Numbered from the stretch's first letter, positions 1 to 7,160 are shown. The stretch: 18,222 bases of DNA from CAZBEL01 sp964628055 (GCA_964628055.1 CAZVNL010000041.1:1-18222), one strand, 5' to 3'. Translations and numbers: made by a program. Notes: generated by a model not told the origin, from the letters alone.

Positions 1-556
1 CGGCGGCATAACTGAGCATGGACATGGCGGGGATGGGGGAAAAGCCGATGATCCGGTCCGGGCCGTGCTTCTTGATAGTGTAAATGTTGGCGGCGGCCAT
101 GAGCTCCAGGATTTCCTCCCAACTGGCCCTGCGAAAACCACCTTTCCCCCGGGCCTGCTGGTAGGCGCGGCGTTTTTCAGGATGCTTCTGTAAATTTTCC
201 CAGGCTTGAAGGGGATCACCTGTTTCCTGTTTTTCCGCCCGGTAAGCGTCGATTAAAGCACCGCGTATTAAGGGGTATTTAATGCGCAGCGGGCTGTACA
301 AATACCAGGAAAAAGAAATTCCCCGCTGGCAGCCCCGCGGTTCATAAGGGGGCAGTGTACTTTCCAGGAGGGGGTAATCTAACTGCTGATTTTCCCATAC
401 GACGATTCCTTCCTTGACAAAAATCTGCCAGGAACACCCCCCGGTACAGTTTACGCCATGGGTACTGCGATGGACGCGGTCGTGTTGAAAGCGGTTACGG
501 TAAAACTCTTCCCACTGACGGGTCTGAGGTGATAAAACGTCTTCAATCCAGCTCAT
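1..556 (-). CDS. narG: Respiratory nitrate reductase alpha subunit, N-terminal part (cut by window edge)
   Basis: Catalytic subunit of the membrane-bound nitrate reductase, which reduces nitrate to nitrite at a molybdenum bis-MGD centre. The first 185 codons are visible, and the gene runs off the left edge. The [4Fe-4S] FS0 ligands His33, Cys37, Cys41 and Cys76 (HGVNCTGGCS and EPRGCQRG) have the same spacing as E. coli NarG His49/Cys53/Cys57/Cys92. The conserved stretches ARGKGGFRRASW and GPDRIIGFSPIPAMSM are also present. No twin-arginine motif is seen at the N-terminus, which fits the cytoplasm-facing type. The ATG lies inside the last codons of the upstream cytochrome gene (14-nt overlap), so translation is probably coupled. 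A nitrite oxidoreductase (NxrA) of the same family is the main alternative; the NarC-like neighbour favours nitrate reductase. Confidence 0.9.
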   Translation of the reverse strand, partial: MSWIEDVLSPQTRQWEEFYRNRFQHDRVHRSTHGVNCTGGCSWQIFVKEGIVVWENQQLDYPLLESTLPPYEPRGCQRGISFSWYLYSPLRIKYPLIRGALIDAYRAEKQETGDPLQAWENLQKHPEKRRAYQQARGKGGFRRASWEEILELMAAANIYTIKKHGPDRIIGFSPIPAMSMLSYAA

Positions 557-1475
557 GGTTTTTTTCCAGTTTTGAATTAGTGGTTTTTAATTGGCGCTCG
601 TAAACCACTTGGTTTACACTACTCTTTTTGCGGTGGGACCATATGCCGCCAAACAGGATTAACAGTAACAGTACCCCGCCCACACCAGAGAAGAATAAAA
701 TACCGCCATAATTGACCGCGCTCTGGGTGGTTTGAACCCGGTCTACATACTGTAAAAAGGCGGCCAGATCGAATACTTCATCCTCGGTCAACGGATTATT
801 CAGATAGGCCCGTCGCATGGCGGGAAACGGGGGCTGGGAAAGGATGGCTTTTACGCCAGCTTCGTTGAGCCGAGTAAAAGCTGCTGTGAGGTCTTTGGCC
901 AACGCCCCGCCAGCCACCACGGAGTTATTTTTTACATGGTGACAGGAATTACACGTGGGACCTTGATTGGTAAGGCAAAGTCCGCCAGAAAATAGCCGCT
1001 TCCCGGCTTCAATATTTTCCTTGGTGGCCTGGCTCAAGGGTCGACCTAGGGCCGGTACGGAAACGGCTGTAGCAACAGGCACATTGTCCGCTGCTGCGCC
1101 GCCTGCGGCCGCTCCCGCAACAACCATTTCTGGGGGACTGTTTTCCGCAATGTAAGCAAGGATCGCCCGGATTTGCTCAGCACTGAATTTATTGTCCGGC
1201 ATGATCAGCTTATTGTATTGCTTGAACAAGGTGTTGGCGTAAGTATCTCCGCTTTTAATCACCGACTGGGAGGACTGGACGAAACGGATGATCCATTCCT
1301 CCGGACGGCGGTTCTGGACGTTCGCCAAATCGGGACCTATGAGACGACCCTTTCCTATAGTATGACAAGTAAAACAAACTTGTTTGAATAGCCGCTCACC
1401 CTCGCTCTGTCCCAATACCAGCGCAGAGCCAAGCATCAGGCTTAAGAATAGTTTGGTAGCATATCGGTTTTTCAT
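543..1475 (-). CDS. narC: Membrane-anchored diheme cytochrome c of a nitrate reductase complex (NarC type)
   Basis: A 310-residue electron-transfer protein. A signal-like hydrophobic segment (about residues 7-22) is followed by a first class-I cytochrome c domain with heme motif CFTCH (34-38) and probable axial Met92. An Ala/Gly-rich linker (about 119-136) leads to a second domain with CNSCH (175-179) and probable ligand Met220. One transmembrane helix (about 256-279) is followed by a basic, Lys-rich tail. The topology therefore puts both hemes outside the cytoplasmic membrane. Its position immediately before narG matches the narC-narG order known from Thermus nitrate reductase clusters, where NarC passes electrons out of or into the complex. 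An extra Cys167 lies just before heme 2. The start ATG has only a weak ribosome-binding site. The NarC name rests on context and architecture, not on alignment. Confidence 0.82.
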   Translation of the reverse strand: MKNRYATKLFLSLMLGSALVLGQSEGERLFKQVCFTCHTIGKGRLIGPDLANVQNRRPEEWIIRFVQSSQSVIKSGDTYANTLFKQYNKLIMPDNKFSAEQIRAILAYIAENSPPEMVVAGAAAGGAAADNVPVATAVSVPALGRPLSQATKENIEAGKRLFSGGLCLTNQGPTCNSCHHVKNNSVVAGGALAKDLTAAFTRLNEAGVKAILSQPPFPAMRRAYLNNPLTEDEVFDLAAFLQYVDRVQTTQSAVNYGGILFFSGVGGVLLLLILFGGIWSHRKKSSVNQVVYERQLKTTNSKLEKNHELD

Positions 1476-1510
1476 GGTTCTTTAATCTTGTTTTGATTTC
1501 ATGAGTAATA

Positions 1511-1957
1511 TCATATAAGGTCTGACACTAATCGTAACCCTTCCGTCTCAATTCTATCTTTCAGTTCCGCCAGGGTCGTCTCTTCGAAAATGGACTTGAG
1601 ACGGTCCCGCGTTGCGCTCCAATATTTATGTAGGGGGCAGGGTTTTTCTTCATCACAACTTGGCAAGGCCAAAACGCAGCCAGTAAAAAATCCTTCTCCC
1701 TCAATCGCTAATATGACATCGATTAATTTGATTTCGTTGGCGGGTCTGGCCAGGGAAACACCCCCGTTGGGACCCCGGTAAGAAATAACAACTTGATGAC
1801 TCGTCAAAATCTGAAATATTTTAGTGAGGAAATGGAAGGAGAGTTGTAAATACTCTGATATCTGGCGGATAGGAACATACGTTTTCTCCGGTTCCTGGGA
1901 AGCGAGATATAAAGCCGCTCGGATTCCATAGATACATGTCTTTGACAACAGCCTCAT
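1511..1957 (-). CDS. Rrf2-family iron-sulfur regulator (NsrR/IscR-like)
   Basis: A 148-residue DNA-binding regulator. The winged helix-turn-helix spans roughly residues 1-70 (RQISEYLQLS recognition region, wing YRGPNGGVSLARP). A dimerisation helix follows, then a cysteine loop with Cys94, Cys101 and Cys107. Three such cysteines bind an Fe-S cluster in IscR and NsrR; the first gap here is six residues rather than five. It is the first gene ahead of narC-narG, with a 35-nt gap, so it probably senses nitric oxide, oxygen or Fe-S status and controls the nitrate reductase operon and itself. Inverted repeats lie directly upstream. Whether it behaves as NsrR, IscR or a separate subgroup cannot be decided from the sequence. 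Confidence 0.85.
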   Translation of the reverse strand: MRLLSKTCIYGIRAALYLASQEPEKTYVPIRQISEYLQLSFHFLTKIFQILTSHQVVISYRGPNGGVSLARPANEIKLIDVILAIEGEGFFTGCVLALPSCDEEKPCPLHKYWSATRDRLKSIFEETTLAELKDRIETEGLRLVSDLI

Positions 1958-1968
1958 AGGATAAATTC

Positions 1969-1998
1969 ATATTAAAGAGTATTTTGTCTGAAATACAA
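1969..1998 (-). promoter_or_regulatory. Candidate promoter with embedded inverted repeat upstream of the Rrf2 regulator
   Basis: On the minus strand a TTGTAT hexamer and a TAATAT hexamer are separated by 18 nt, ending 12 nt before the regulator's ATG. The spacer holds the inverted repeat GTATTT-N6-AAATAC (1979-1996), placed where a bound repressor would block RNA polymerase. This suits autoregulation by the Rrf2 protein. The very short predicted leader is a weakness, so another start point is possible. Confidence 0.35.
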
Positions 1999-2017
1999 GA
2001 ATTTTAGTGCAAAATTT

Positions 2018-2031
2018 GGAAAAATTTTTCC
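2018..2031. promoter_or_regulatory. Perfect 14-bp palindrome GGAAAAATTTTTCC
   Basis: An exact 14-bp palindrome lies between the sodB terminator and the predicted Rrf2 promoter, about 60 bp upstream of the regulator's start codon. It could be an activator or repressor site for the nitrate reductase operon, or simply AT-rich upstream-element DNA. No known consensus is matched. Confidence 0.3.
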
Positions 2032-2047
2032 CGTTTCAGCTACAAGG

Positions 2048-2075
2048 AAAAAAAAGCCCCTCGCAAGGGGCTTTT
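2048..2075 (-). terminator. Rho-independent terminator of the perR-prx-sodB operon
   Basis: A 10-bp perfect stem (2052-2061 pairing with 2066-2075, core AGCCCC/GGGGCT) closes a 4-nt loop. Read leftwards it runs into eight Ts (2048-2055, partly within the stem). It begins about 20 nt after the sodB stop codon, exactly where a minus-strand operon should end, and it separates this operon from the nitrate reductase genes. Confidence 0.9.
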
Positions 2076-2096
2076 CAATACCAACCAGTGGTAATT

Positions 2097-2675
2097 CTAC
2101 TTCAAATTCGAAGCCACGAACTCCCAGTTAACCAGATTCCAGAAGGCCTCCACATATTTGGGTCGGGCATTCCGGTAATCGATATAGTAGGCATGCTCCC
2201 ATACATCAATCGTCAGCACGGTTTTTCCACCACTGGCAACGGGGGTATGTGCATTGCTGGTATTCACAATTTCCAGACTTCCGTCTTCCGCCTTCACCAG
2301 CCACGTCCACCCAGAACCAAAATTGGTAACGGCGGACTTCGAAAAAGCTTCTTTAAAAGCATCAAATGATCCAAAGGACTTCTGGAGGGCTTCGTTCACT
2401 GCCCCTGAAGGTTCTCCCCCCCCCTGGGGGCTCAGGCAATTCCAGTAAAATGTATGATTCCAAACCTGGGCGGCATTATTAAACAATCCACCGGAAGCTT
2501 TTTGAATAATGTCTTCCAGAGACGCATTTTCGAATTCTGTGCCCTGGATCAGCTTATTCAAATTGTTTACGTAAGCCTGGTGGTGTTTCCCGTAATGGTA
2601 TTCCAGTGTTTCCCGGGAAATGTAAGGTTCCAGAGCATCTAAAGCGTAAGGTAGAGTTGGTAATGCATGTTGCAT
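2097..2675 (-). CDS. sodB: Superoxide dismutase, iron type
   Basis: Converts superoxide to oxygen and hydrogen peroxide in the cytoplasm. The product is 192 residues, the usual FeSOD length. Metal ligands are His27 (YHYGKHHQAYV), His74 (NHTFYW), Asp157 and His161 (DVWEHAYYIDY). Gln70 just before the NHTFYW block is the arrangement typical of iron rather than manganese enzymes, although cambialistic behaviour cannot be excluded. The chosen ATG at 2675 has AAGGAGA a few bases upstream and gives a normal N-terminus. A longer in-frame extension reaches back into the peroxiredoxin gene and is not needed. It is the last gene of the perR-prx-sodB operon, which places it in peroxide and superoxide defence. 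Confidence 0.95.
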   Translation of the reverse strand: MQHALPTLPYALDALEPYISRETLEYHYGKHHQAYVNNLNKLIQGTEFENASLEDIIQKASGGLFNNAAQVWNHTFYWNCLSPQGGGEPSGAVNEALQKSFGSFDAFKEAFSKSAVTNFGSGWTWLVKAEDGSLEIVNTSNAHTPVASGGKTVLTIDVWEHAYYIDYRNARPKYVEAFWNLVNWEFVASNLK

Positions 2676-2716
2676 GCGATATTCTCCTTTCCTAGCTAAG
2701 TGAAATAGGGTTGGTT

Positions 2717-2745
2717 GGGGCCTGTCGCTGGAAACGACAGGCCCC
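2717..2745 (-). other. Stable intergenic hairpin between prx and sodB
   Basis: An 11-bp perfect GC-rich stem (2717-2727 with 2735-2745) closes a 7-nt loop just after the peroxiredoxin stop codon. No T-run follows on the minus strand, so it is not a classical terminator. It may be an mRNA-stability or processing element setting the prx to sodB ratio, or a leaky terminator. Confidence 0.6.
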
Positions 2746-2754
2746 TGGTTTAGA

Positions 2755-3399
2755 TTATAATTCCTCGGCCTTCTTGGCCAGGTAACTGGCAACACCTTCG
2801 GCGCTCTCAGCCATTCCTTCTTCGCCTTGGTGCCATCCCGCAGGACAAACTTCCCCGTGTTCTTGGTGGAAGGCCAGGGCGTCAATCATCCGTAACATTT
2901 CATCAACATTTCGCCCCAATGGGAGGTCATTGATGACGGCATGACGGACGATTCCTGCCTCGTCAATGAGAAAAGAACCCCGCAAGGCCACGTCACCGCC
3001 CACGGTGGAGTCGTACTCATCCTCATCGGTAAGAATGGTAGCTTCCTGAGCGCCCATCAGGACGTCGTAGGCTCTGGCGATGGACTTATCAATATCAGCA
3101 ATGATGGGAAACTGGACGTTCCCAATGCCTCCCTCCTTGGGATCCGTGTTCTTCCAGGCCCAATGGGAAAATTTGGAATCGATGGAACATCCCAGAACCT
3201 GGACATTGCGCTTTTCGAACTCCTTTAAGCGATGGTCGAAAGCGATGATTTCCGTGGGACAGACAAAGGTGAAGTCCAGCGGATAGAAAAATAATACCAC
3301 TTTTTTTCCACGGTAGTCCGACAAGGTGATGTCTTGGAAAGTATTATCCGGCATGACCGCAGTTTGCGTGAAATCCGGAGCAGGTTTGGTTACTAACAT
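2755..3399 (-). CDS. 2-Cys peroxiredoxin (AhpC/Prx1 type)
   Basis: Thiol peroxidase that reduces hydrogen peroxide and organic peroxides. It has 214 residues. The peroxidatic Cys47 sits in DFTFVCPTE and the resolving Cys185 in EVCPAGW, so it is a typical 2-Cys enzyme acting as a head-to-tail dimer. Between the strand containing AYDVLMG and the conserved ALRGSFLID block there is an acidic insertion of about a dozen residues (about 119-136, TILTDEDEYDSTVGGD) that ordinary AhpC proteins lack. The C-terminal arm with GMAESAEGVASYLAKKAEEL is like the family. It is 13 nt downstream of perR and upstream of sodB, implying PerR control. Its electron donor (thioredoxin, AhpF or other) is not in the window. 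Confidence 0.93.
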   Translation of the reverse strand: MLVTKPAPDFTQTAVMPDNTFQDITLSDYRGKKVVLFFYPLDFTFVCPTEIIAFDHRLKEFEKRNVQVLGCSIDSKFSHWAWKNTDPKEGGIGNVQFPIIADIDKSIARAYDVLMGAQEATILTDEDEYDSTVGGDVALRGSFLIDEAGIVRHAVINDLPLGRNVDEMLRMIDALAFHQEHGEVCPAGWHQGEEGMAESAEGVASYLAKKAEEL

Positions 3400-3412
3400 G
3401 ATTGGTACCCCT

Positions 3413-3790
3413 TTAGTTTATTTTAGTTTTACAGGTTTTACAGATACCGACTAAATGAAATTGACAATCGGTAATTTGATGATCGATAGACGTTTCAATT
3501 TGGGAAACGATTTTTTGGAAAGGGAGTGTAATGTCATAAATCCGGCCGCACTGTTCACAGGCAAAATGCCCGTGCCGTTCGATGTTTCCGTCGTAATGTA
3601 CAATTCCTTTATACTGGAAAGAATGAATCACATGTTGGGCCGACAACTGCCCTAAGTTGCGATACACCGTACCCAGGCTCACGTTGGGCATTGTTTTGCG
3701 GGCCTGTTCATATACCCAATCGGCGGTAGGGTGATTCATGGCGCCGCGGACAATGTTTAAAATCTCTTCGCGCTGTTTACTGTATCGCAT
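3413..3790 (-). CDS. perR: Fur-family peroxide-sensing repressor PerR
   Basis: A 125-residue metal-dependent repressor. The DNA-binding helix region is followed by SLGTVYRNL, the family signature. Structural zinc cysteines are Cys78/Cys81 (ACEQCG) and Cys117/Cys120 (GICKTCK). The regulatory-site candidates His20 (NHPTADWVY), Asp67, His73, His75 and Asp86 match the B. subtilis PerR set, with Asp at the PerR-diagnostic position. When peroxide oxidises the site the protein leaves DNA. It heads the operon with peroxiredoxin and superoxide dismutase, so it probably represses its own defence genes. The start ATG has only a weak ribosome-binding site. The upstream gap is AT-rich, but I could not recognise a full PerR box in it. 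Confidence 0.88.
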   Translation of the reverse strand: MRYSKQREEILNIVRGAMNHPTADWVYEQARKTMPNVSLGTVYRNLGQLSAQHVIHSFQYKGIVHYDGNIERHGHFACEQCGRIYDITLPFQKIVSQIETSIDHQITDCQFHLVGICKTCKTKIN

Positions 3791-3940
3791 GACTGCATTC
3801 TTTCTGGACAGAACTTACAAGGAAAAAAACAATAAAGCAATAATAATAATGGTTACTGTTAAGATATATTTAAATCTACTCTGCTAGCCCTTAATCAATA
3901 TATCCCCCTACTCCCATCCGGTTGAAAATAGTTTACATAG

Positions 3941-3969
3941 GAATAGGTACGTTTTTCAGATCCCTATTC
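3941..3969 (-). terminator. Weak hairpin downstream of uspA-like gene
   Basis: GAATAGG (3941-3947) pairs with CCTATTC (3963-3969) across a 15-nt loop, about 12 nt after the stop of the UspA gene. A T-rich stretch follows only at a distance on the minus strand. It could end the molybdenum-cofactor operon, but the structure is marginal. The rest of the gap up to perR (to 3980) is AT-rich leader DNA without a recognisable gene. Confidence 0.25.
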
Positions 3970-3980
3970 GGAACAAAAGT

Positions 3981-4862
3981 CTACTTAACGATCAGTACCG
4001 GGCAGTCGCATTTCTCCATCACCTTCAAGGGTTTACTACCGGTAAAAAATTTAGCCAGCGGATGTTTTCGAGACGCACCCATAATAATGATGGAATTTTT
4101 CCCGGCCGTGGCTTTAATCACGGTAGCAGGATCACCCACTTTAAAGAGACTTTCGTGGGTCACCCCGGCCCGGCGCATGAATTTGGCTGCGCGATTAGCG
4201 GCTCCCCGGTAACCTTTACCGAAGTAATCCTTCTTAGAAACGGTGAGGAGAGTAACTTCCATTCCCAGTTCGTGGGCAATGCGGGCCCCGTATTTCACGG
4301 CCTTATTGGTACCGGGAGAATCATCTACCGCTATAAGCAGTCTGTAGGTCTCATCAGATTGAAAGTTGTTAACTACAAAAATGGAACTGCCGATGTACTG
4401 GATGAGGTCATGGCCCATGCGTCGTTTTTGACTTCCCCCAATAATGGTAACGTCGTAATGCTCCCGGGCGACCTCCTCGCGCAACTCGGAAATGATATCT
4501 CCGTTCCGCAAGATCAAATTTACCTCGGAACAGACCGTCCCCTGAAGGTAAAGCTCCGCCCTGGTACCCTGGTCCACTAATTTATGCTGACGAAATCCGG
4601 TCTCAATGGTTAGCGGTGTGATGTAACCATTCTCTGCCAGGAAATGGAACGCCCATTCCAAAACCTCTACTCCAGGGCGTTTGAAATCCCATTCCTCCAA
4701 TCGCTCGTGGGCCAACTGGACATGTCCCACCATGTATTTGCTGACCTTCTCACCCACATAAACAATCGTAGCCGAGGCTTGGAAAGCCTTGGCGATCTGC
4801 ATCCCAACCCGCAAGGTGGGTTCGGAATAAGTTCGACTCCCGACGGCGATTAGAAATTTCAT
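3981..4862 (-). CDS. Tandem universal stress protein (two UspA domains)
   Basis: A 293-residue cytoplasmic protein with two Usp folds. The first runs from MKFLIAVGSRTYSEPTL to about residue 165, with an internal strand DVTIIGGSQKRR. The second spans about 172-293, starting YRLLIAVDDSPGTNKAVKYG and ending SIIIMGASRKHPLAKFFTGS and CPVLIVK. The second domain keeps part of the ATP-binding pattern (MGAS...TGS) but has Arg where the second Gly is usual, so nucleotide binding is uncertain. It lies 138 nt downstream of the DASS-type permease, and Usp domains often accompany such transporters and may regulate them. No strong ribosome-binding site precedes the ATG. The specific function is unknown. Confidence 0.85.
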   Translation of the reverse strand: MKFLIAVGSRTYSEPTLRVGMQIAKAFQASATIVYVGEKVSKYMVGHVQLAHERLEEWDFKRPGVEVLEWAFHFLAENGYITPLTIETGFRQHKLVDQGTRAELYLQGTVCSEVNLILRNGDIISELREEVAREHYDVTIIGGSQKRRMGHDLIQYIGSSIFVVNNFQSDETYRLLIAVDDSPGTNKAVKYGARIAHELGMEVTLLTVSKKDYFGKGYRGAANRAAKFMRRAGVTHESLFKVGDPATVIKATAGKNSIIIMGASRKHPLAKFFTGSKPLKVMEKCDCPVLIVK

Positions 4863-5000
4863 GGCTGGTAAAAAGTTAACATGGTTGAAGGAACATTCCC
4901 ACTGCTGCGTGACAGTCTCGCGGCTCGATTACTATCAGAACATAAAATACTTTACCCCGGGAAGTTGATCTTTTCAGCAACATGTTACTAACAAGCCCTA

Positions 5001-6416
5001 TCACGGTAACAACCTCCAATAAGTATTCACGTAGATAAAGGTGATCACAAGGGCTAACAAGCCCATTTTCCATCCCACCCTTAAAAAATCTTTTCCTTTC
5101 AGTAAACCACTGGCGTAAATAATTGTGCAGGCCGGTGCGGCGGCAACCGTTAAAAAACCAAAGGCCGAGGCGATGGCGGTCATGTAGCCCAAATGAAGGG
5201 TATCACCCGGCAGGTTCAAGTTAACCGGACCTAACACCGCTACCGTTGCAGAGCTGGAAACTACATTCGCAAACAACCCGGTTATGGTTAATACAATGAG
5301 ATCCGATACGACGGATAAGCTCTCAATGCCCGAGCCAAAAACATAAACGATTTTTTGGGCCAACCAGAAAGCGGCTCCGGTGTTTTTAATCTGCACCCCC
5401 AAGGAGATCATGGCGCCAAACAGGAGGACCACCCCCCAGTTCACATGGCGAGCCATGACCTCCCACCGAATCAATCCCGTGGCTAAATATAAGATGACCC
5501 CCGTTAAGGCTATAATTCCCAGGCCGAGGGTATCCGAAAAAAAGATCCACCCCAGGAAGACCAGGAAAAAGATACTGGCGGAGAGGATATCCTGATAGGT
5601 TATTTTCCCCGCCCGTCCTACCTGGACTCGCAACTTCCGGAGGCCGCTATCCAGGCGCATCACTTCCGGCCGATAGGATTTCCAAAGCACCAGTAAAAGA
5701 ACGGGAATTTGAATCAGGACCAGCGGATACACGTGGAGCATCCAACCCAAATAGGTCACGGTAGGTGCCCCGAATTCTTTCCAGTAGCCCAGCATGATGG
5801 CATTGCGCCCGCCTCCCGAAGGGGTGCCCATGGAACCAATAATACTGCCGTACGCAATCGAAAAAAGCAACAAGGCCGCTAAGTTGGCCACTTTCTTGGT
5901 ATCGGGATTGGTAAAACGAATAATTGACATGGCAATGGGTAACATCAAGGCTACGACGGTATGTTGCCCAATAAAAGAGGCCAGGATGGCCGTAAGCACA
6001 ATCAACCCCAAAGTAAGCCAAATGGTCTTGTTGCCAGTGAGAATAGTGATGCCCAAGGCGATGCGGGCATCCCAACCCTGGTGGACAATGGCCACGGCCA
6101 ACATCAGGGAGCCCATGATGAAAAAGACGGCATCACTCATGAAAGCCTGGGCCACTTCATCGGCACTGCTGACCCCTAAATATACCTGGAGGACAACCAC
6201 CAAGAAGGCCACCGCCGGGAGGGGAATTGGTTCTTTGATGATTAAAATCAGGATAACAAGGATAATGACCAATAATCGGTAGCCTTCCACGGCCAACCCT
6301 GCCGGAGTAGGCAATAATAACAGCAGGCCGCCTACTATAAAGGAAATAAACAACCACCGCGTGCGGGTGACCCAGTAGATAACGTCTATTAATAACTTAT
6401 GATTTGTGGTGACCAT
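5001..6416 (-). CDS. DASS/SLC13-type anion permease with altered SNT motifs
   Basis: A 471-residue integral membrane protein with about eleven hydrophobic segments and the two-repeat layout of the divalent anion:Na+ symporter family (dicarboxylate, sulfate and related anions). The repeat hairpins are recognisable: GQHTVVALMLPI (about 150-161) and SSSATVAVLGPV (387-398). In characterised members both carry Ser-Asn-Thr, which binds sodium and substrate. Here these read GQH and SSS. The segment GSMGTPSGGGRN (195-205) replaces the usual GTPPN-like loop. Substrate and coupling ion are therefore open. It lies 54 nt after moaE and before a UspA gene, with no other transporter of molybdate in view, so an oxyanion such as molybdate, sulfate or nitrate/nitrite is conceivable, but this is inference. 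Confidence 0.78.
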   Translation of the reverse strand: MVTTNHKLLIDVIYWVTRTRWLFISFIVGGLLLLLPTPAGLAVEGYRLLVIILVILILIIKEPIPLPAVAFLVVVLQVYLGVSSADEVAQAFMSDAVFFIMGSLMLAVAIVHQGWDARIALGITILTGNKTIWLTLGLIVLTAILASFIGQHTVVALMLPIAMSIIRFTNPDTKKVANLAALLLFSIAYGSIIGSMGTPSGGGRNAIMLGYWKEFGAPTVTYLGWMLHVYPLVLIQIPVLLLVLWKSYRPEVMRLDSGLRKLRVQVGRAGKITYQDILSASIFFLVFLGWIFFSDTLGLGIIALTGVILYLATGLIRWEVMARHVNWGVVLLFGAMISLGVQIKNTGAAFWLAQKIVYVFGSGIESLSVVSDLIVLTITGLFANVVSSSATVAVLGPVNLNLPGDTLHLGYMTAIASAFGFLTVAAAPACTIIYASGLLKGKDFLRVGWKMGLLALVITFIYVNTYWRLLP

Positions 6417-6470
6417 GGTAGAATCTAAAGTTACGTCACCTGAACAATCAATTCTGGTGGCAGAATGAGC

Positions 6471-6884
6471 CTATTGCGTAACTCCGCTGGGAAGCGTGGC
6501 ACCATCGGGAGTCACGATCCATTTCCAAATAGGGATGCGCGTTTTCAACGCGTTCAAAAACCAATCCAGAGCCTGTAATCCAGCCTGGCGGTGGGTTGAC
6601 CAGATCACGACCTGGATGGCGATTTCGCCCACCCTGACGGTTCCCACCCGATGTCGGCACCACAGGTCTGCCAAGGAATACTTCGCGCCAGTTTCCTCAG
6701 CGAGCTGGCGTAACTCCGGTTCCGTCATTCCAGGATAATATTCGTATTGCAGGGCTTCGATAGACTGGCCGTTCTCCGTTCCGCGCACCCGTCCGTGAAA
6801 CCGAATCTCGGCCCCTTCAGTGGTGCGATCATCGGGACTAGGGAAAGGCTCCATGGGCCCGGTGACCAATTCGGCTATAATCAC
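6471..6884 (-). CDS. moaE: Molybdopterin synthase catalytic subunit
   Basis: Large subunit of molybdopterin synthase, which uses the MoaD thiocarboxylate to place two sulfurs on precursor Z (cPMP). The preferred start is a GTG at 6884, just past the moaD stop and preceded by GGAGGG. This gives 137 residues. An in-frame ATG further upstream would overlap moaD by more than 70 nt. Family motifs are IRFHGRVRG, YEYYPGM, HRVGTVRVGE and STHR. The catalytic lysines are Lys114 and Lys121 (LKTRIPIWK), matching E. coli Lys119 and Lys126. After PIWK the tail is short and lacks the usual KKE extension. It is tightly coupled to moaD. Confidence 0.92.
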   Translation of the reverse strand: MIIAELVTGPMEPFPSPDDRTTEGAEIRFHGRVRGTENGQSIEALQYEYYPGMTEPELRQLAEETGAKYSLADLWCRHRVGTVRVGEIAIQVVIWSTHRQAGLQALDWFLNALKTRIPIWKWIVTPDGATLPSGVTQ

Positions 6885-6885
6885 A

Positions 6886-7143
6886 TCACCCTCCCTGAAC
6901 CGAGGGAATGAAGGCGATTTCATCCCCGTCCCGCAGTTCCACCGGTTCGGCGCAGTAGACACGGTTCACCGCCGTCTGAAACGTTACCCCCTTTAGCTTG
7001 CCCCGGGCACGTTCCCGGAGTTGAGCCTCTACCTCCCTGGTGGTGGTCCCAGGAGGTATTTCCAGGGTAATCTCGGAGGCGCCCAAGACGTACTTTACTA
7101 CCGAAAAACATTTTACCGTAATCTGTATTTTATCGGGCTCCAT
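6886..7143 (-). CDS. moaD: Molybdopterin synthase sulfur-carrier subunit
   Basis: A ubiquitin-like 85-residue sulfur carrier ending in the obligatory Gly-Gly (SVQGG). The C-terminus is adenylated by a MoeB-type enzyme and turned into a thiocarboxylate that MoaE uses. The beta-grasp pattern is visible: TVKCFSVVKYVLGASEITLEI, then LRDGDEIAFIPSV. It lies between the rhodanese-ThiF gene, its probable activating enzyme (17-nt gap), and moaE (coupled GTG start). ThiS is the usual alternative for such small proteins, but the neighbours make MoaD clear. Confidence 0.93.
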   Translation of the reverse strand: MEPDKIQITVKCFSVVKYVLGASEITLEIPPGTTTREVEAQLRERARGKLKGVTFQTAVNRVYCAEPVELRDGDEIAFIPSVQGG

Positions 7144-7160
7144 AGTTTTCCTTCTTGTGT

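Noticed and set aside
2676..2885. N-terminal extension of the superoxide dismutase frame
   Set aside because: It overlaps the end of the peroxiredoxin gene, has no family similarity, and a good ribosome-binding site stands before the ATG at 2675.
3791..3900. PerR or Fur box upstream of perR
   Set aside because: The TAATAATAATAAT stretch is AT-rich and superficially similar but lacks the inverted symmetry of the TTATAAT-N-ATTATAA consensus.
4863..5000. Small gene between the permease and uspA
   Set aside because: The short minus-strand frame there begins inside the permease in another frame and shows no motif or ribosome-binding site.
5794..6282. Long plus-strand open frame opposite the permease
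   Set aside because: It is the antisense shadow of a hydrophobic gene; no ribosome-binding site, no family motifs, and the minus-strand gene is clearly real. The same applies to the open frames opposite uspA (4062-4580) and moeA (8812-9399).
6885..6962. Upstream ATG for moaE
   Set aside because: It would overlap moaD by over 70 nt and add unrelated residues; the GTG at 6884 follows GGAGGG.
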